Shown here piece after piece: positions 31,799 through 40,639 of a DNA stretch of 64,000 bases (positions are counted from its first letter, which is position 1; each line of letters starts with the position of its first letter). The translations under genes and the position numbers were made by a program. A model generated the notes under the pieces. It had not been told where the DNA came from and did not search any database. It saw only the letters and a program-made list of their open reading frames with translations. The stretch is from assembly GCA_022773945.1 (NCBI GenBank), contig JALFNS010000048.1, positions 43,688 to 107,687 on the forward strand, read 5' to 3'. The stretch is from Clostridiales bacterium (GTDB lineage Bacteria > Bacillota > Clostridia > Peptostreptococcales > Anaerovoracaceae).

Positions 31799-34756
31799 AT
31801 GAATTTAAAGAAGATGACTCTGAACATTAACGGTGCTGACCGTACGTTCATCTGTGATCCCGCTAAAGACACTCTTGCCGACGTACTCAGACGTCTGGGT
31901 CTGACCGGAACCAAGGTTGGTTGCGGCATCGGCGTTTGCGGAGCCTGCTCCGTAATCCTTGACGGCAAAGTAATTCGTTCATGTACGAAGAAGATTGCCA
32001 AGATGGAAGAGTACCAGTCGGTAACTACTATCGAAGGTATCGGTAGTGTCAACTATCCGCATCCTCTTCAGGAGCTCTGGGTAGCATTCGGTGCTGTTCA
32101 GTGCGGATTTTGCGTGCCCGGATTCATCGTTTCTTCATTCCAGCTTCTCAAGGAGAACCCGAGTCCTACAAGAGAGGAAGTCAGAGACTGGTTCCAGAAG
32201 CACAGAAACGTTTGCAGATGTACAGGTTACAAGCACATCGTTGATACAGTAATGGCAGCCGCTGAGGTTCTCAGAGGCGAGAAGACTGTTGAAGACTTCA
32301 AGTATGACTGGTCAAACGACATCGGAAACTTCTACGGCAAGCCGCTGGAGAGACCGAACGCTCTGCCTAAGGCATGCGGTGTTACTGACTACGGTGATGA
32401 CGTTGAGCTTCACATGCCGCCTGAAACTCTCAAGGTTGAGATGGTTCAGCCTAGAAAGTACAGCCACGCAAAGATCGTCAACATCGACTACAGCGAAGCT
32501 GAGAAGATGCCGGGCGTTTACAAGATCATCACTGCTGAGGACGTTAAGGGTGCCAACAAACTGATGACTTACGCATTCTCCGCCAGAACTGTTGATCTCC
32601 AGCAGGAGCACCACATTCTGGCTGAAGACAGAATCATGTACTACGGAGACGTTGTGGCTCTCGTATGTGCAGACACAAGAGATCATGCAAAGGCCGCTGC
32701 AGATGCAGTTAAGGTTGAGCTGGAGCCTTTGCCTGAATACATGAGCTATCTGGAAGCAGTTACTCCGGACGCTAAGCCGCTCTACGACTGGATGCCGGAT
32801 ACATACGCTCCAAACATTTACTCACAGCAGCCTGTTCTGAAGGGCGATTCAGATCACGTTCCTGAACTTATCGAGAACGCTGCTTACTCAGTAGAAGGTT
32901 CATTCTACTCATCGAGAGAGCCGCACATGTCCATCGAGGGCGACGTTGCTCAGGCTTACTACGATGAAGATGACAACCTCTGCGTTCACTGTAAGACAAT
33001 GACTCTCTACTTCGACAGAGACGATATGGCAGAAGCTATCGGTATCGATGTTGACAACCTGAGAGTTATCGAGAACCCTACAGGCGGTTCATTCGGATGG
33101 GCAATGAGTGCTCACACTTATGCTATGATCGGTATCGCTGCCAAGGTTACACAGATGCCTTGCTCACTGTCAATGGATTACGCACAGTTCATGGCTATTT
33201 CCGGTAAGCGTTCACCGACCCACTTCAACGGTAAGATTGCCTGCGATGAGAACGGTAAGTTCGTTGCAGGAGAATTCGATGCAGGTCTCGACCACGGTCC
33301 TTTCGCAGAGCTGGGTGATGACAAGCTGACCAAGATCCTCAGATTCATGTACTATCCGTACAAGATGCCGAACGTGGCAGGTCTGGCCAGAGTTGCCTTC
33401 ACTAACCACTCATGGGGAACAGCTTACAGAGGATACGGTGCACCTCAGGCATTCACTTGCTCAGAGGCACTGGTTGACATGCTGGCAGAAGAAGCCGGTA
33501 TCGATCCGTTCGAGTTCAGATACATCAATATAGCAAGACCTGGAGATACTAACCTTCAGCAGTATCCGTTCCTCCACTATCCTATGGAGGAGATGATGGA
33601 CAAGATGAGACCTCACTATGAGGAAGCAGTTGCCAAGGCAAAGGCTGAGTCCACAGACGAGATCAAGAAGGGCGTAGGTGTCGCATGGGGCGGATACAAC
33701 GTAGGACTTGGTGCAGTTGACGAAGCTCACGTTGCTATCGAGCTCATGCCGGACAATACATTCAGGAAGTATGATACATGGCAGGATCAGGGCCAGGGCG
33801 GAGACCAGGGTTCACTGATTTGTATGCTGGAGGCTATGAAGCCTTACTTCCCTGAGATTACTCCTAACGACATCAAGCTGGTTCAGGACGACTCCAAGTA
33901 CTGCCCTAACACAGGTGAGTCCGCAGGTTCAAGATCTCACTATGCTAACGGTAAAGCTTCCATCGTAGCTGCCAAGAACATTGCTGATGCTATGAGAAAG
34001 CCGGATGGAACTTACAGAACATACGACGAGATGGTTGCAGAAGGCATCCCTACAAGATACAACGGAGACTGGGCTACAGTTGACGAGTACGATTACTTCT
34101 ACGACCTCGACCCTAACGATGGTACAGGTAATCCTACATACACTTACACTTACGCTCTCTTCCTGGCAGAGGTTGACGTTGAAGTCGCTACAGGTAAGAC
34201 AACGTGTACAGGTATGACTTGCGTATACTGGATCGGTAAGCCTGGTAACATTCAGGCTGTTGAAGGTCAGATCTTCGGCGGAATGTCACACTCAATCGGA
34301 TTCGCTCTCAGCGAAAACTATGACGACGTTAAGAAAGACTGGAACATGGTACACGCAGGTGTTCCTTACATCTACGATACTCCTGATAAGCTGGTTGCTA
34401 TCGACAACGGCGGTTATGACCCTAGAGGACCTTTCGGTTCTTCAGGAGCTTCCGAAGCATTCCAGTCATCAGACCACATGGCAGTAATCAACGCCATCAA
34501 CAATGCAGTAGGCGTAAGAATCTACGAGCTTCCTGCAACTAAGGAAAAGATCAAGGCAGGTATCGATGCACTGGCTAAGGGCGAACCTAACCCTAACAAG
34601 CCTGAGAAGTACTTCCTCGGATCAGACCTCTACGATGCTCTGGACGACATCAAGAACAATCCGCTGGATCCTTCAAAGCCTGAAGGCCTTGAATTCGGTT
34701 CACTGGGTAAGGAAGGTGTTCGCTGGCACGAAGGTCAGGAAGACCAGATGAAATAA
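31799..34756 (+). CDS. Mop-type molybdenum hydroxylase (aldehyde oxidoreductase/xanthine dehydrogenase family), copy 1
   Basis: A 985-residue single-chain enzyme closely resembling Desulfovibrio gigas Mop. N-terminal plant-type 2Fe-2S ligands are Cys 42, 47, 50 and 62; the helical 2Fe-2S domain has Cys 102, 105, 139 and 141 (CGFC..CRC). There is no FAD domain. The molybdopterin part follows, and the catalytic Glu is Glu 886 in SSGASEAF, aligning with Mop Glu 869. It would hydroxylate an aldehyde or N-heterocycle with water as oxygen source, passing electrons out through the clusters. It is monocistronic: own promoter and strong terminator. Codons favour AGA and GCT/GTT, suggesting high expression. 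Substrate is unknown. Confidence 0.94.
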   Translation: MNLKKMTLNINGADRTFICDPAKDTLADVLRRLGLTGTKVGCGIGVCGACSVILDGKVIRSCTKKIAKMEEYQSVTTIEGIGSVNYPHPLQELWVAFGAVQCGFCVPGFIVSSFQLLKENPSPTREEVRDWFQKHRNVCRCTGYKHIVDTVMAAAEVLRGEKTVEDFKYDWSNDIGNFYGKPLERPNALPKACGVTDYGDDVELHMPPETLKVEMVQPRKYSHAKIVNIDYSEAEKMPGVYKIITAEDVKGANKLMTYAFSARTVDLQQEHHILAEDRIMYYGDVVALVCADTRDHAKAAADAVKVELEPLPEYMSYLEAVTPDAKPLYDWMPDTYAPNIYSQQPVLKGDSDHVPELIENAAYSVEGSFYSSREPHMSIEGDVAQAYYDEDDNLCVHCKTMTLYFDRDDMAEAIGIDVDNLRVIENPTGGSFGWAMSAHTYAMIGIAAKVTQMPCSLSMDYAQFMAISGKRSPTHFNGKIACDENGKFVAGEFDAGLDHGPFAELGDDKLTKILRFMYYPYKMPNVAGLARVAFTNHSWGTAYRGYGAPQAFTCSEALVDMLAEEAGIDPFEFRYINIARPGDTNLQQYPFLHYPMEEMMDKMRPHYEEAVAKAKAESTDEIKKGVGVAWGGYNVGLGAVDEAHVAIELMPDNTFRKYDTWQDQGQGGDQGSLICMLEAMKPYFPEITPNDIKLVQDDSKYCPNTGESAGSRSHYANGKASIVAAKNIADAMRKPDGTYRTYDEMVAEGIPTRYNGDWATVDEYDYFYDLDPNDGTGNPTYTYTYALFLAEVDVEVATGKTTCTGMTCVYWIGKPGNIQAVEGQIFGGMSHSIGFALSENYDDVKKDWNMVHAGVPYIYDTPDKLVAIDNGGYDPRGPFGSSGASEAFQSSDHMAVINAINNAVGVRIYELPATKEKIKAGIDALAKGEPNPNKPEKYFLGSDLYDALDDIKNNPLDPSKPEGLEFGSLGKEGVRWHEGQEDQMK

Positions 34757-34774
34757 GCTTCATATGAACAATTC

Positions 34775-34810
34775 AAAAAGGAGCCGTCGCTAATGCGACA
34801 GCTCCTTTTT
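34775..34810. terminator. Bidirectional rho-independent terminator
   Basis: AAAAAGGAGCCGTCGC and GCGACAGCTCCTTTTT form a hairpin with loop TAAT and tracts of A/U on both sides. It serves the Mop gene on the plus strand and the GNAT gene on the minus strand, whose stop codon lies inside the hairpin. Confidence 0.9.
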
Positions 34811-35455
34811 ATATGTCATATACACATTCTTCATTCCCAGTTCTGCGGATTCGGTGATTCCGGCCACTTCGAAACCTCGGTTTTCGTAGAACCTGACATC
34901 GTCATCTCCGTTGGTGAAGAGCATTACCGGAAGGTTTTCCTCCTTTGCCTTTCTGCAGACAGCTTCAATCAGTTTCCTTCCTCTGCCCTCTCCCTGCCTG
35001 CGCGGGTCTACTGCCAGAAAATCCACATATATGTACTCCTCCGGAAGGTCCAGAAGCTTCTCCTGTCTGTCCAGCTCATCGAAGAAGGCGTTCCATCGCT
35101 CTACTCCCGCCGGACCCAGCTCCCTGGCCAGCGCACAGAAGCGCTCGCTCTCGCCACCGGCTGCAGCGAGGTTCTCCTCACTGTATATCAGATTACGGGA
35201 ATCGACAAGCACTACGCCGTCGCTGATATCAGAGTCCAGGCTGTAAGCCGCGCCGAACTTCATATCGAATCTGCCGTAGAACTCTACTACCATTTCAACA
35301 GCGAGAGCCTTGTCCCTAGGATCCGGGAATACACCGTCCAGTTTAGGATAGGCGGAGAAGGCTTCCCTGAAGGTCCCGAAGAGTGCCGGAATCTCCGGCT
35401 CTGTAATTTTATGTAATTCTTCAATATAAATTCTGCTCATGGTTTCATTATACAT
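34790..35455 (-). CDS. GNAT-family N-acetyltransferase
   Basis: A 221-residue acetyltransferase. The acetyl-CoA site is visible as VDPRRQGEGRGRKLIEAVC (about 155-173), followed by VMLFTNGDDDVRFYENRGFEV, the typical final strands. The large N-terminal part has a Met/Phe-rich pocket, and the substrate is not predictable. AAGGATGAG lies 10 bases before the ATG at 35455; a second ATG at 35440 (MSRIYIEEL) is possible. The last codons and the TAG are inside the terminator at 34775-34810. Confidence 0.85.
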   Translation of the reverse strand: MYNETMSRIYIEELHKITEPEIPALFGTFREAFSAYPKLDGVFPDPRDKALAVEMVVEFYGRFDMKFGAAYSLDSDISDGVVLVDSRNLIYSEENLAAAGGESERFCALARELGPAGVERWNAFFDELDRQEKLLDLPEEYIYVDFLAVDPRRQGEGRGRKLIEAVCRKAKEENLPVMLFTNGDDDVRFYENRGFEVAGITESAELGMKNVYMTYKKELSH

Positions 35456-35490
35456 GACTTTCTCATCCTTATTACTTAAGAAACAAAAAT

Positions 35491-35531
35491 AACTGACAAA
35501 ATCTTCGATTTACGAGGAAGGTTTGTCAGTT
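35491..35531. repeat. CTGACAAA palindromic element 1
   Basis: AACTGACAAA at 35491-35500 pairs exactly with TTTGTCAGTT at 35522-35531; inner CTTC/GAAG extends the hairpin. Same core as the elements at 35650, 42028 and 42095. Confidence 0.6.
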
Positions 35532-35597
35532 TTATCAGTTGTTCCATAACTAAATCATCCATAATTACTATTTTTTGGTGAGCGAGAGTGTCTAAAC

Positions 35598-35614
35598 GCG
35601 GGGCAACTCCCCGC
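35598..35614. repeat. Short GC-rich hairpin
   Basis: GCGGGG and CCCCGC flank a five-base loop between two CTGACAAA palindromes in the 254-base gap before the amidohydrolase stop. No U tract. Confidence 0.4.
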
Positions 35615-35649
35615 ATGAACATACATTTAGTCCTGTGACCGCAGATTCA

Positions 35650-35686
35650 CTGACAAAAGCCATTCATTTTGAGGCTTTTTTGTCAG
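35650..35686. repeat. CTGACAAA palindromic element 2
   Basis: CTGACAAAAGCC (35650-35661) pairs with GGCTTTTTTGTCAG (35673-35686) with a two-base bulge. It lies 24 bases after the amidohydrolase stop on the minus strand and may serve as its terminator. Confidence 0.55.
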
Positions 35687-35709
35687 CAAATCCGAAATCC
35701 TAAAAATCC

Positions 35710-37434
35710 TCAGCGGGTTTTGCGCATTGTTGATACCACGTGTCTCTCCTCGCCTTCGAAGAAGGTGCCCCACGGATCTATCTGTCCGAAGGTTTCAGGG
35801 GATTTGTGAGCGGCTTCGAAGATGTCCTCGGTGAACACCACGAGATTGGCCAGCTTGCCCGGTTCTATAGAACCCAGCTTGTCGTCAAGCCGCATCCTCT
35901 CCGCGTTTATAACGGTGTAGCCGTGAATGAGCTGTTCGATGGTCAGTCTGCCGTCAACAGGCGGTCTCACGCTTCCCGGATACTTCTCCGGATCCAGCGG
36001 AATCCATGAATCGACTCTGGTCATTGCCACCTGCATCCCTATCATAGGATTGGCACGCGGCGCTTCCGCGTAGCTGAATACATCGCTGGAGAAGCCCACC
36101 TTGCCGCCGTCGGCTATGACCTTGGTGTAATCGTGCATGGTCTCCCAGCGCTCTCTGCCCAGGAAAGGAATTGCGCCTTCTCCGAAGTAGCCTCCGGCCC
36201 AGTGAGTTGAGTAGTCGATATAAATTCCCAGCTCTCTGACGCGGTGAATATCATCGGGATGGATTATCTCGCAGTGGCAGAGGCAGACCTTGATGCACCA
36301 GCTGTCGCCGCATATTCCCTGAGCCGCTTCAACAGCATCGCACATGAGACGAAATGCCCCGTCACAGATGGTGTGAACGTGAAAGTCCAGCTCAGCTTCG
36401 TTGAGGCGCACCATGACATCACGCATTTCTTCCATAGTGGCCATGGCCTCGCCGTAATATGTGCCCGCCGGATCGTTGTGAAACGGCTCCGTGCTCAGGC
36501 AGTCGCCCATTTCATTGGTTCCGTCTATGAAGAACTTCACCGTATTGATTCGAATGTGGTCCGTGGTGTACTTCGCCTGCCAGTCTCTGGCCGTCGCAAC
36601 CACTTCATCTATATCGGAGACGTCTGAGAGAATCACCGCACCCTCATAGAACATGCCCAGGCGATTTTCTCTGTCAAGGTTCCATATGTATTTCAGGTTT
36701 TCTTCGCCTTCAGTGAAGCCGTCCATCATGCCTGTGATTCCGTACTGACGGAAATAGTCGAAGAGAGGTCCCGACATCTCGTCGTTCATGACAAACTCCG
36801 GCTCCCAGCCTGACTCCTTCTTAATCGCCTCGAAGATTCCTTTATCCCCTTCGCATACGGACTCGTGACACCACCCCGTGTACTCGCCCTTCTCATCCTT
36901 CACGAAAGTCGGCTCACCTATAGGGCTTTCGCTGTGAGGCACGCCGTTCTCGTCCATGAGCATCTCGAGAGCCACTGTATTGTAACAGCAGGCGTGGTCG
37001 CCGAAATCCTGAATTCTGGCCGGTCTGTCGCTGATAATCTCGTCGAAGATACGACGGTTCGGACCTTCTTCGCCGAAGGTTGTGGTGAAGTAGCTCTCAT
37101 AATAAAAGTACGGCCTCTCCTCCTTCGGATATTTTTTCGCGTATTCGGCGATGTTCGCCAGCAGCTCATCTCTGTCCTCCGTGAGCGGCCCTCTCACATA
37201 CCAGAAGGTCTTGGAGACTATTGCCGGATGAGTGTGACCGTCGAGAAGTCCGGGAATCACCGTCTTCCCCTCCAGATCGATAACCTCGGCGTCAGCCGCG
37301 GCTATGGATTTTGCGCCGGCACTGTCACCGACGTACACTATGTTTTTGCCGCAAATTCCTATGGCCTCCGCCTGAGGCTGCTCCGGATTCTCAGTGTGAA
37401 TTCTGCCGTTAATCAGTATTTTGTCCGCCTGCAT
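35710..37434 (-). CDS. Amidohydrolase, YtcJ-like (amidohydrolase family 3)
   Basis: A 574-residue metal-dependent hydrolase. The N-terminal metal motif is PGLLDGHTHPAI. Later parts follow the YtcJ pattern: IRINTVKFFIDGTNEMGD, DFHVHTICDGAFRLMCDAV, CLCHCEIIHPDD and the C-terminal MRLDDKLGSIEPGKLANLVVF. Relatives hydrolyse amides or imides, for example N-substituted formamides; the exact substrate is unknown. It begins directly after the GyrI-like gene (TAG then ATG) with AAGGAGG before it, and is third in an operon with an amino-acid permease, so its substrate may be an imported amide or amino-acid derivative. Confidence 0.9.
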   Translation of the reverse strand: MQADKILINGRIHTENPEQPQAEAIGICGKNIVYVGDSAGAKSIAAADAEVIDLEGKTVIPGLLDGHTHPAIVSKTFWYVRGPLTEDRDELLANIAEYAKKYPKEERPYFYYESYFTTTFGEEGPNRRIFDEIISDRPARIQDFGDHACCYNTVALEMLMDENGVPHSESPIGEPTFVKDEKGEYTGWCHESVCEGDKGIFEAIKKESGWEPEFVMNDEMSGPLFDYFRQYGITGMMDGFTEGEENLKYIWNLDRENRLGMFYEGAVILSDVSDIDEVVATARDWQAKYTTDHIRINTVKFFIDGTNEMGDCLSTEPFHNDPAGTYYGEAMATMEEMRDVMVRLNEAELDFHVHTICDGAFRLMCDAVEAAQGICGDSWCIKVCLCHCEIIHPDDIHRVRELGIYIDYSTHWAGGYFGEGAIPFLGRERWETMHDYTKVIADGGKVGFSSDVFSYAEAPRANPMIGMQVAMTRVDSWIPLDPEKYPGSVRPPVDGRLTIEQLIHGYTVINAERMRLDDKLGSIEPGKLANLVVFTEDIFEAAHKSPETFGQIDPWGTFFEGEERHVVSTMRKTR

Positions 37435-37944
37435 CTAATCCTCCTTTTTGACGGGGACCTGAATCTCGTTCAGGAATTCCGCCGGCCTGCTCCTGTCCCA
37501 GGGGCCGTGTATCGCCGAGCACCTGCCCGGGCCCGCTACGGTGAAGCCCTTCGCTTCAATCCAGTCGAGCACCCGTGCAAAGGCCTCAGTCACGGTCTCG
37601 TATGGTCCTTCGTGAAGCATTGTGGCCGCGGTTATTTCAGGCACTGTCTCGAAGACGTAGGCGCCGTCTTCGCTGTCCTTGCCCCGCCCTATTGTCATAT
37701 CTCTGTAAATTATGTGTTTAGTTCCGTCGGGATTGTCTCCCATGGGGAGCTGAAAGAAGTTGTAGTCTTCTCCCAGCTCCGGTACCGTCACTTGGGGATT
37801 CGCTGCTTCCATGAGGTGTTGCAGTTCGTAGAGGATGTTTTCTCCCGTCTCCATGTCGAAGAAATCGGAAATACTCCACAGGTCGTATTCAGCTCTGTAA
37901 ACGGTACATGACGGTATGGTTCTTATTCTTATTTCGCCGGTCAT
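37435..37944 (-). CDS. GyrI-like effector-binding domain protein
   Basis: A 169-residue stand-alone domain of the GyrI/AraC-effector-binding type: IRTIPSCTVYRAEY at the start, YDLWSISDFFD, and the later TAATMLHEGPYETVTEAFARVLDWIEAKGFTV, the typical helix-strand of these SOUL/GyrI-fold domains. Members bind small molecules or hydrolyse cyclopropane-type substrates. Here it sits between permease and amidohydrolase; its ATG follows GAGGAG at the permease stop. It could be a sensor or a small-molecule scavenger. Confidence 0.8.
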   Translation of the reverse strand: MTGEIRIRTIPSCTVYRAEYDLWSISDFFDMETGENILYELQHLMEAANPQVTVPELGEDYNFFQLPMGDNPDGTKHIIYRDMTIGRGKDSEDGAYVFETVPEITAATMLHEGPYETVTEAFARVLDWIEAKGFTVAGPGRCSAIHGPWDRSRPAEFLNEIQVPVKKED

Positions 37945-37945
37945 A

Positions 37946-39310
37946 TTACTCCTCGAAATGCATCTCCGGCGGCAGCTCCTTGAAGCCCTTCGTCTTTACT
38001 GCCAGATATATAATTCCTACTCCGAGCCAGATTCCGCCCAGGATTTTAGCGCCTTTGCCGACGAAGAAGAATGCGAATATGAGTATCGCTGCGCCTATGA
38101 GCGGAACGATCATATACATGAGCTTGTTCTTCAGGCCGCTGCGCTGTCCTTTCTTGATGTAGAATCTCATGAATACTGAGATGTTTACCATGATGAATCC
38201 GATTATGCAGCCGAAGGATACGAGCTCTGCCGCACCTATCAGGTTATCTGCGTAGAAGATCCCCGAGCATGCGATAACTGATACCAGTATGATGTTCTTG
38301 ACCGGTGTATTGAACTTCTTCGATACGGAACCGAAGAAGTTCTTCGGGAGAATGTTGTCGCGGCCCATTCCCAGAAGGATTCTGGATACGGCTCCCATGC
38401 CTGCCATGGCGCATACGAAGGATGCGAACTCGTCAACCACGAAGAATACATCAGCCGCCCAGTCGTAGCCGATCTGCGGGTAGAACTCATATGCTCCTAC
38501 ATCCGGATCCTGGATCTGTGTCGCTGCATCAGGCCAGGCTATGTTCATGAAGTATGATGTGATGAAGAAGAGAATTCCTGCGCCCAGGCACACTCCGATG
38601 ATTGCCGGGGTCATAACCTTCTGAGGGTCCTTGGTCTCTTCTGCCATTGTGGTTACCGCGTCGAATCCTACGAAGGATACGCACAGAATAGCTGATGCGT
38701 TGAGCACTGATGAGAAGTTGAAAGTCTCAGGATTGATTATGGCCTTTGCGGAGAAAATGCTTCCTGCCCCGCCTCCGTCGCATACGTACATGATACAGAG
38801 GAGAATTGTCAGTGCTGTGAAAATGAGCTGCGCTGCTATGATTATTGAGTCTATGAAGGATGCCGTCTTGGCTCCGATAATGTTAAAAATTGCTCCCAGT
38901 GCCGCGCAGCCTATAACGATTGCCCATACAGGCAGTACAGGGAAATACTCGTTAATGTAGATGCCCAGCAGCAGATAGCATACCATAGGCAGGAGCAGGT
39001 AGTCCAGAAGCATTACCCATCCTGTGAGGAATCCGATGTGCGGCTGCACCGACTTGTTAACGTAAACATAGGCGGAGCCGGCCTGCGGGAATTCCTTGAC
39101 CATTCTCGTGTAGCTGAATGCCGTGAAGAGCATCATGACTGTTGTGATGAGCAGTGCCAGCGGATAGTGGCCTGCCGTTCCGTCTTCGCATGTCCAGATG
39201 CCGTAGTAGTTGAACACTACCGTCGGCGCCAGATAGGCCAGACCGAAGCCGATGAGGAGGGGGAGACTTAGGGTTTTCTTAAGCTCGCCCTGATTCTGTA
39301 ATTCATTCAT
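37946..39310 (-). CDS. APC-family amino-acid/polyamine permease
   Basis: A 454-residue transporter with about twelve membrane helices. APC signatures: LSLPLLIGFGLAYLAPTVVF, FPQAGSAYVYVNKSVQPHIG in TM3, and FVGFDAVTTMAEETKDPQK after TM6. It takes up an amino acid or related amine, substrate unknown. GGAGGTAAAGTT precedes the ATG. It heads the three-gene operon ending in the amidohydrolase. The AraC-type regulator at 39707-40636 is the nearest candidate controller. Confidence 0.92.
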   Translation of the reverse strand: MNELQNQGELKKTLSLPLLIGFGLAYLAPTVVFNYYGIWTCEDGTAGHYPLALLITTVMMLFTAFSYTRMVKEFPQAGSAYVYVNKSVQPHIGFLTGWVMLLDYLLLPMVCYLLLGIYINEYFPVLPVWAIVIGCAALGAIFNIIGAKTASFIDSIIIAAQLIFTALTILLCIMYVCDGGGAGSIFSAKAIINPETFNFSSVLNASAILCVSFVGFDAVTTMAEETKDPQKVMTPAIIGVCLGAGILFFITSYFMNIAWPDAATQIQDPDVGAYEFYPQIGYDWAADVFFVVDEFASFVCAMAGMGAVSRILLGMGRDNILPKNFFGSVSKKFNTPVKNIILVSVIACSGIFYADNLIGAAELVSFGCIIGFIMVNISVFMRFYIKKGQRSGLKNKLMYMIVPLIGAAILIFAFFFVGKGAKILGGIWLGVGIIYLAVKTKGFKELPPEMHFEE

Positions 39311-39414
39311 AACTTTACCTCCAGATAATATGTTAATGATAATTGCTGACCTTATTTATTTGACAAAGGCCTCTCCGTGGGTTACAGTATGCACATCAGA
39401 AAGGCAGGTCTATT

Positions 39415-39594
39415 ATGGATATCAAACAGGTTGTAAATATTATTTGTCTCATCGCCGGAATATGCATCCTCATATTCGCGTCTCTCATCGGATTGAGAGT
39501 TTTATCCGGTATTCCTTCGAGCAAAGCCATCGTGCTCTTCATCCTCGGCGGAATCGTTGTTATCTGGTCCCTCGTCTCCATGTTGAGAAAATAA
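39415..39594 (+). CDS. 59-residue two-helix membrane protein
   Basis: A short frame too small for length cut-offs: MDIKQVVNIICLIAGICIL continues through one hydrophobic span, a turn (LSGIPSSKA) and a second span (IVLFILGGIVVIWSLVSML) ending RK. AAAGGCAGG lies about 6 bases before the ATG, and a strong terminator follows. The double-membrane-helix pattern with correct ends supports a real small protein; I recognise no family. It is divergent from the permease operon. Confidence 0.6.
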   Translation: MDIKQVVNIICLIAGICILIFASLIGLRVLSGIPSSKAIVLFILGGIVVIWSLVSMLRK

Positions 39595-39646
39595 TACAAT
39601 TATCGGGAGCGCGGCGGCAAGGACACTTCTCGATTTTAAGAGGAAT

Positions 39647-39691
39647 AAAAAACACGTAAACGACGTCTTTATTGTCGTTTACGTGTTTTTT
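39647..39691. terminator. Bidirectional terminator with perfect 18-bp stem
   Basis: AAAAAACACGTAAACGAC pairs exactly with GTCGTTTACGTGTTTTTT around a nine-base loop, with T tracts on both strands. It ends the small membrane protein gene (plus) and the AraC gene (minus). Confidence 0.92.
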
Positions 39692-39706
39692 GATTCTTGT
39701 TTAACG

Positions 39707-40636
39707 CTATAATCCCGCGTTGGTTTCCATGAAGTGCTTCTCCAGAAGCTCGCTCACCAGTCCGTCGATGCTCTCTATAGGCAGGTACTCCACGTCCGTG
39801 TCCTTAATCTTGGCGTACCTCTCGCGGAACTGATTCGGGGTGCATTTATACCACTTCCTGAAGGCGCTGTAATAGTACTTCACATCGGAGAATCCGCACA
39901 TTTCGGAAATCTCCACTATGGTCTTGTCCGTGTTGAGCAGGTATTCCTCCGATTCGTTGGCTCTGATGTAGCCCAGGATTCCGCGAAATCCCACGGAGGT
40001 CTTCCTCATGAATTCCGAAAGGTACCCTTCTGTGACTCCCAGCTCCTCGGCCAGTGTCTTCATGGAGATTTTCTCGTGAATGTGGTCCTGTATGTATGCG
40101 GTTATGTACCTGTTCCGCTCCAGGGCTTTCTTCGGTATGTCCTCGCTGCCGTAATGGTAAAAGGCTATGTCGAAATGGTTAACCAGAAGGTCTGCCATCT
40201 TGTCGGCTATGTTGTGAATCTGTTTCTCATCACCGTCTTCAAGGGCGCACTTGAGGGCCGCTATCATGAGGCTTTTGAGTCTCATATGAGAAGGTCGCGG
40301 ATAGTCGGGAACGTCGGTTTCACTCGTTCCCTCGCACACATACATGGCATGTCTGACGAAGGGGTACTTCTCCTCGTAACGAAGCATGTCCAGATAGAAG
40401 GACACGCATACATTGTCTCTGCCTTTGTACAAGAAGTAGGCATCTCTGTCCACGGCTATGTAGTCACCCGCCCTCAGGGTGAAATCCTCATACGCATACC
40501 CGAAACGCACCGATCCCTTAAGGCAGAATATTATCTCCACTGTGCCGAAGCTGTTCTTGTGCGTCGGCGAGCTCTCCACAGAGTATACGGAGAAGCTCAA
40601 AGGCACATCGCCTATTTTTATCACGTTTCTGTTCAT
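39707..40636 (-). CDS. AraC-family transcription regulator with cupin-like sensor domain
   Basis: A 309-residue regulator. The N-terminal part (about 1-130) looks like an AraC-type cupin ligand domain (GTVEIIFCLKGSVRFGYAYE, LRAGDYIAVDRDAYF). The C-terminal double helix-turn-helix (about 195-295) contains MKTLAEELGVTEGYLSEFM and TIVEISEMCGFSDVKYYYSAF with the usual CTPNQFRERY end. Likely controls a nearby catabolic operon such as permease/GyrI/amidohydrolase, which is inference from proximity. Confidence 0.9.
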   Translation of the reverse strand: MNRNVIKIGDVPLSFSVYSVESSPTHKNSFGTVEIIFCLKGSVRFGYAYEDFTLRAGDYIAVDRDAYFLYKGRDNVCVSFYLDMLRYEEKYPFVRHAMYVCEGTSETDVPDYPRPSHMRLKSLMIAALKCALEDGDEKQIHNIADKMADLLVNHFDIAFYHYGSEDIPKKALERNRYITAYIQDHIHEKISMKTLAEELGVTEGYLSEFMRKTSVGFRGILGYIRANESEEYLLNTDKTIVEISEMCGFSDVKYYYSAFRKWYKCTPNQFRERYAKIKDTDVEYLPIESIDGLVSELLEKHFMETNAGL

Positions 40637-40639
40637 GGT

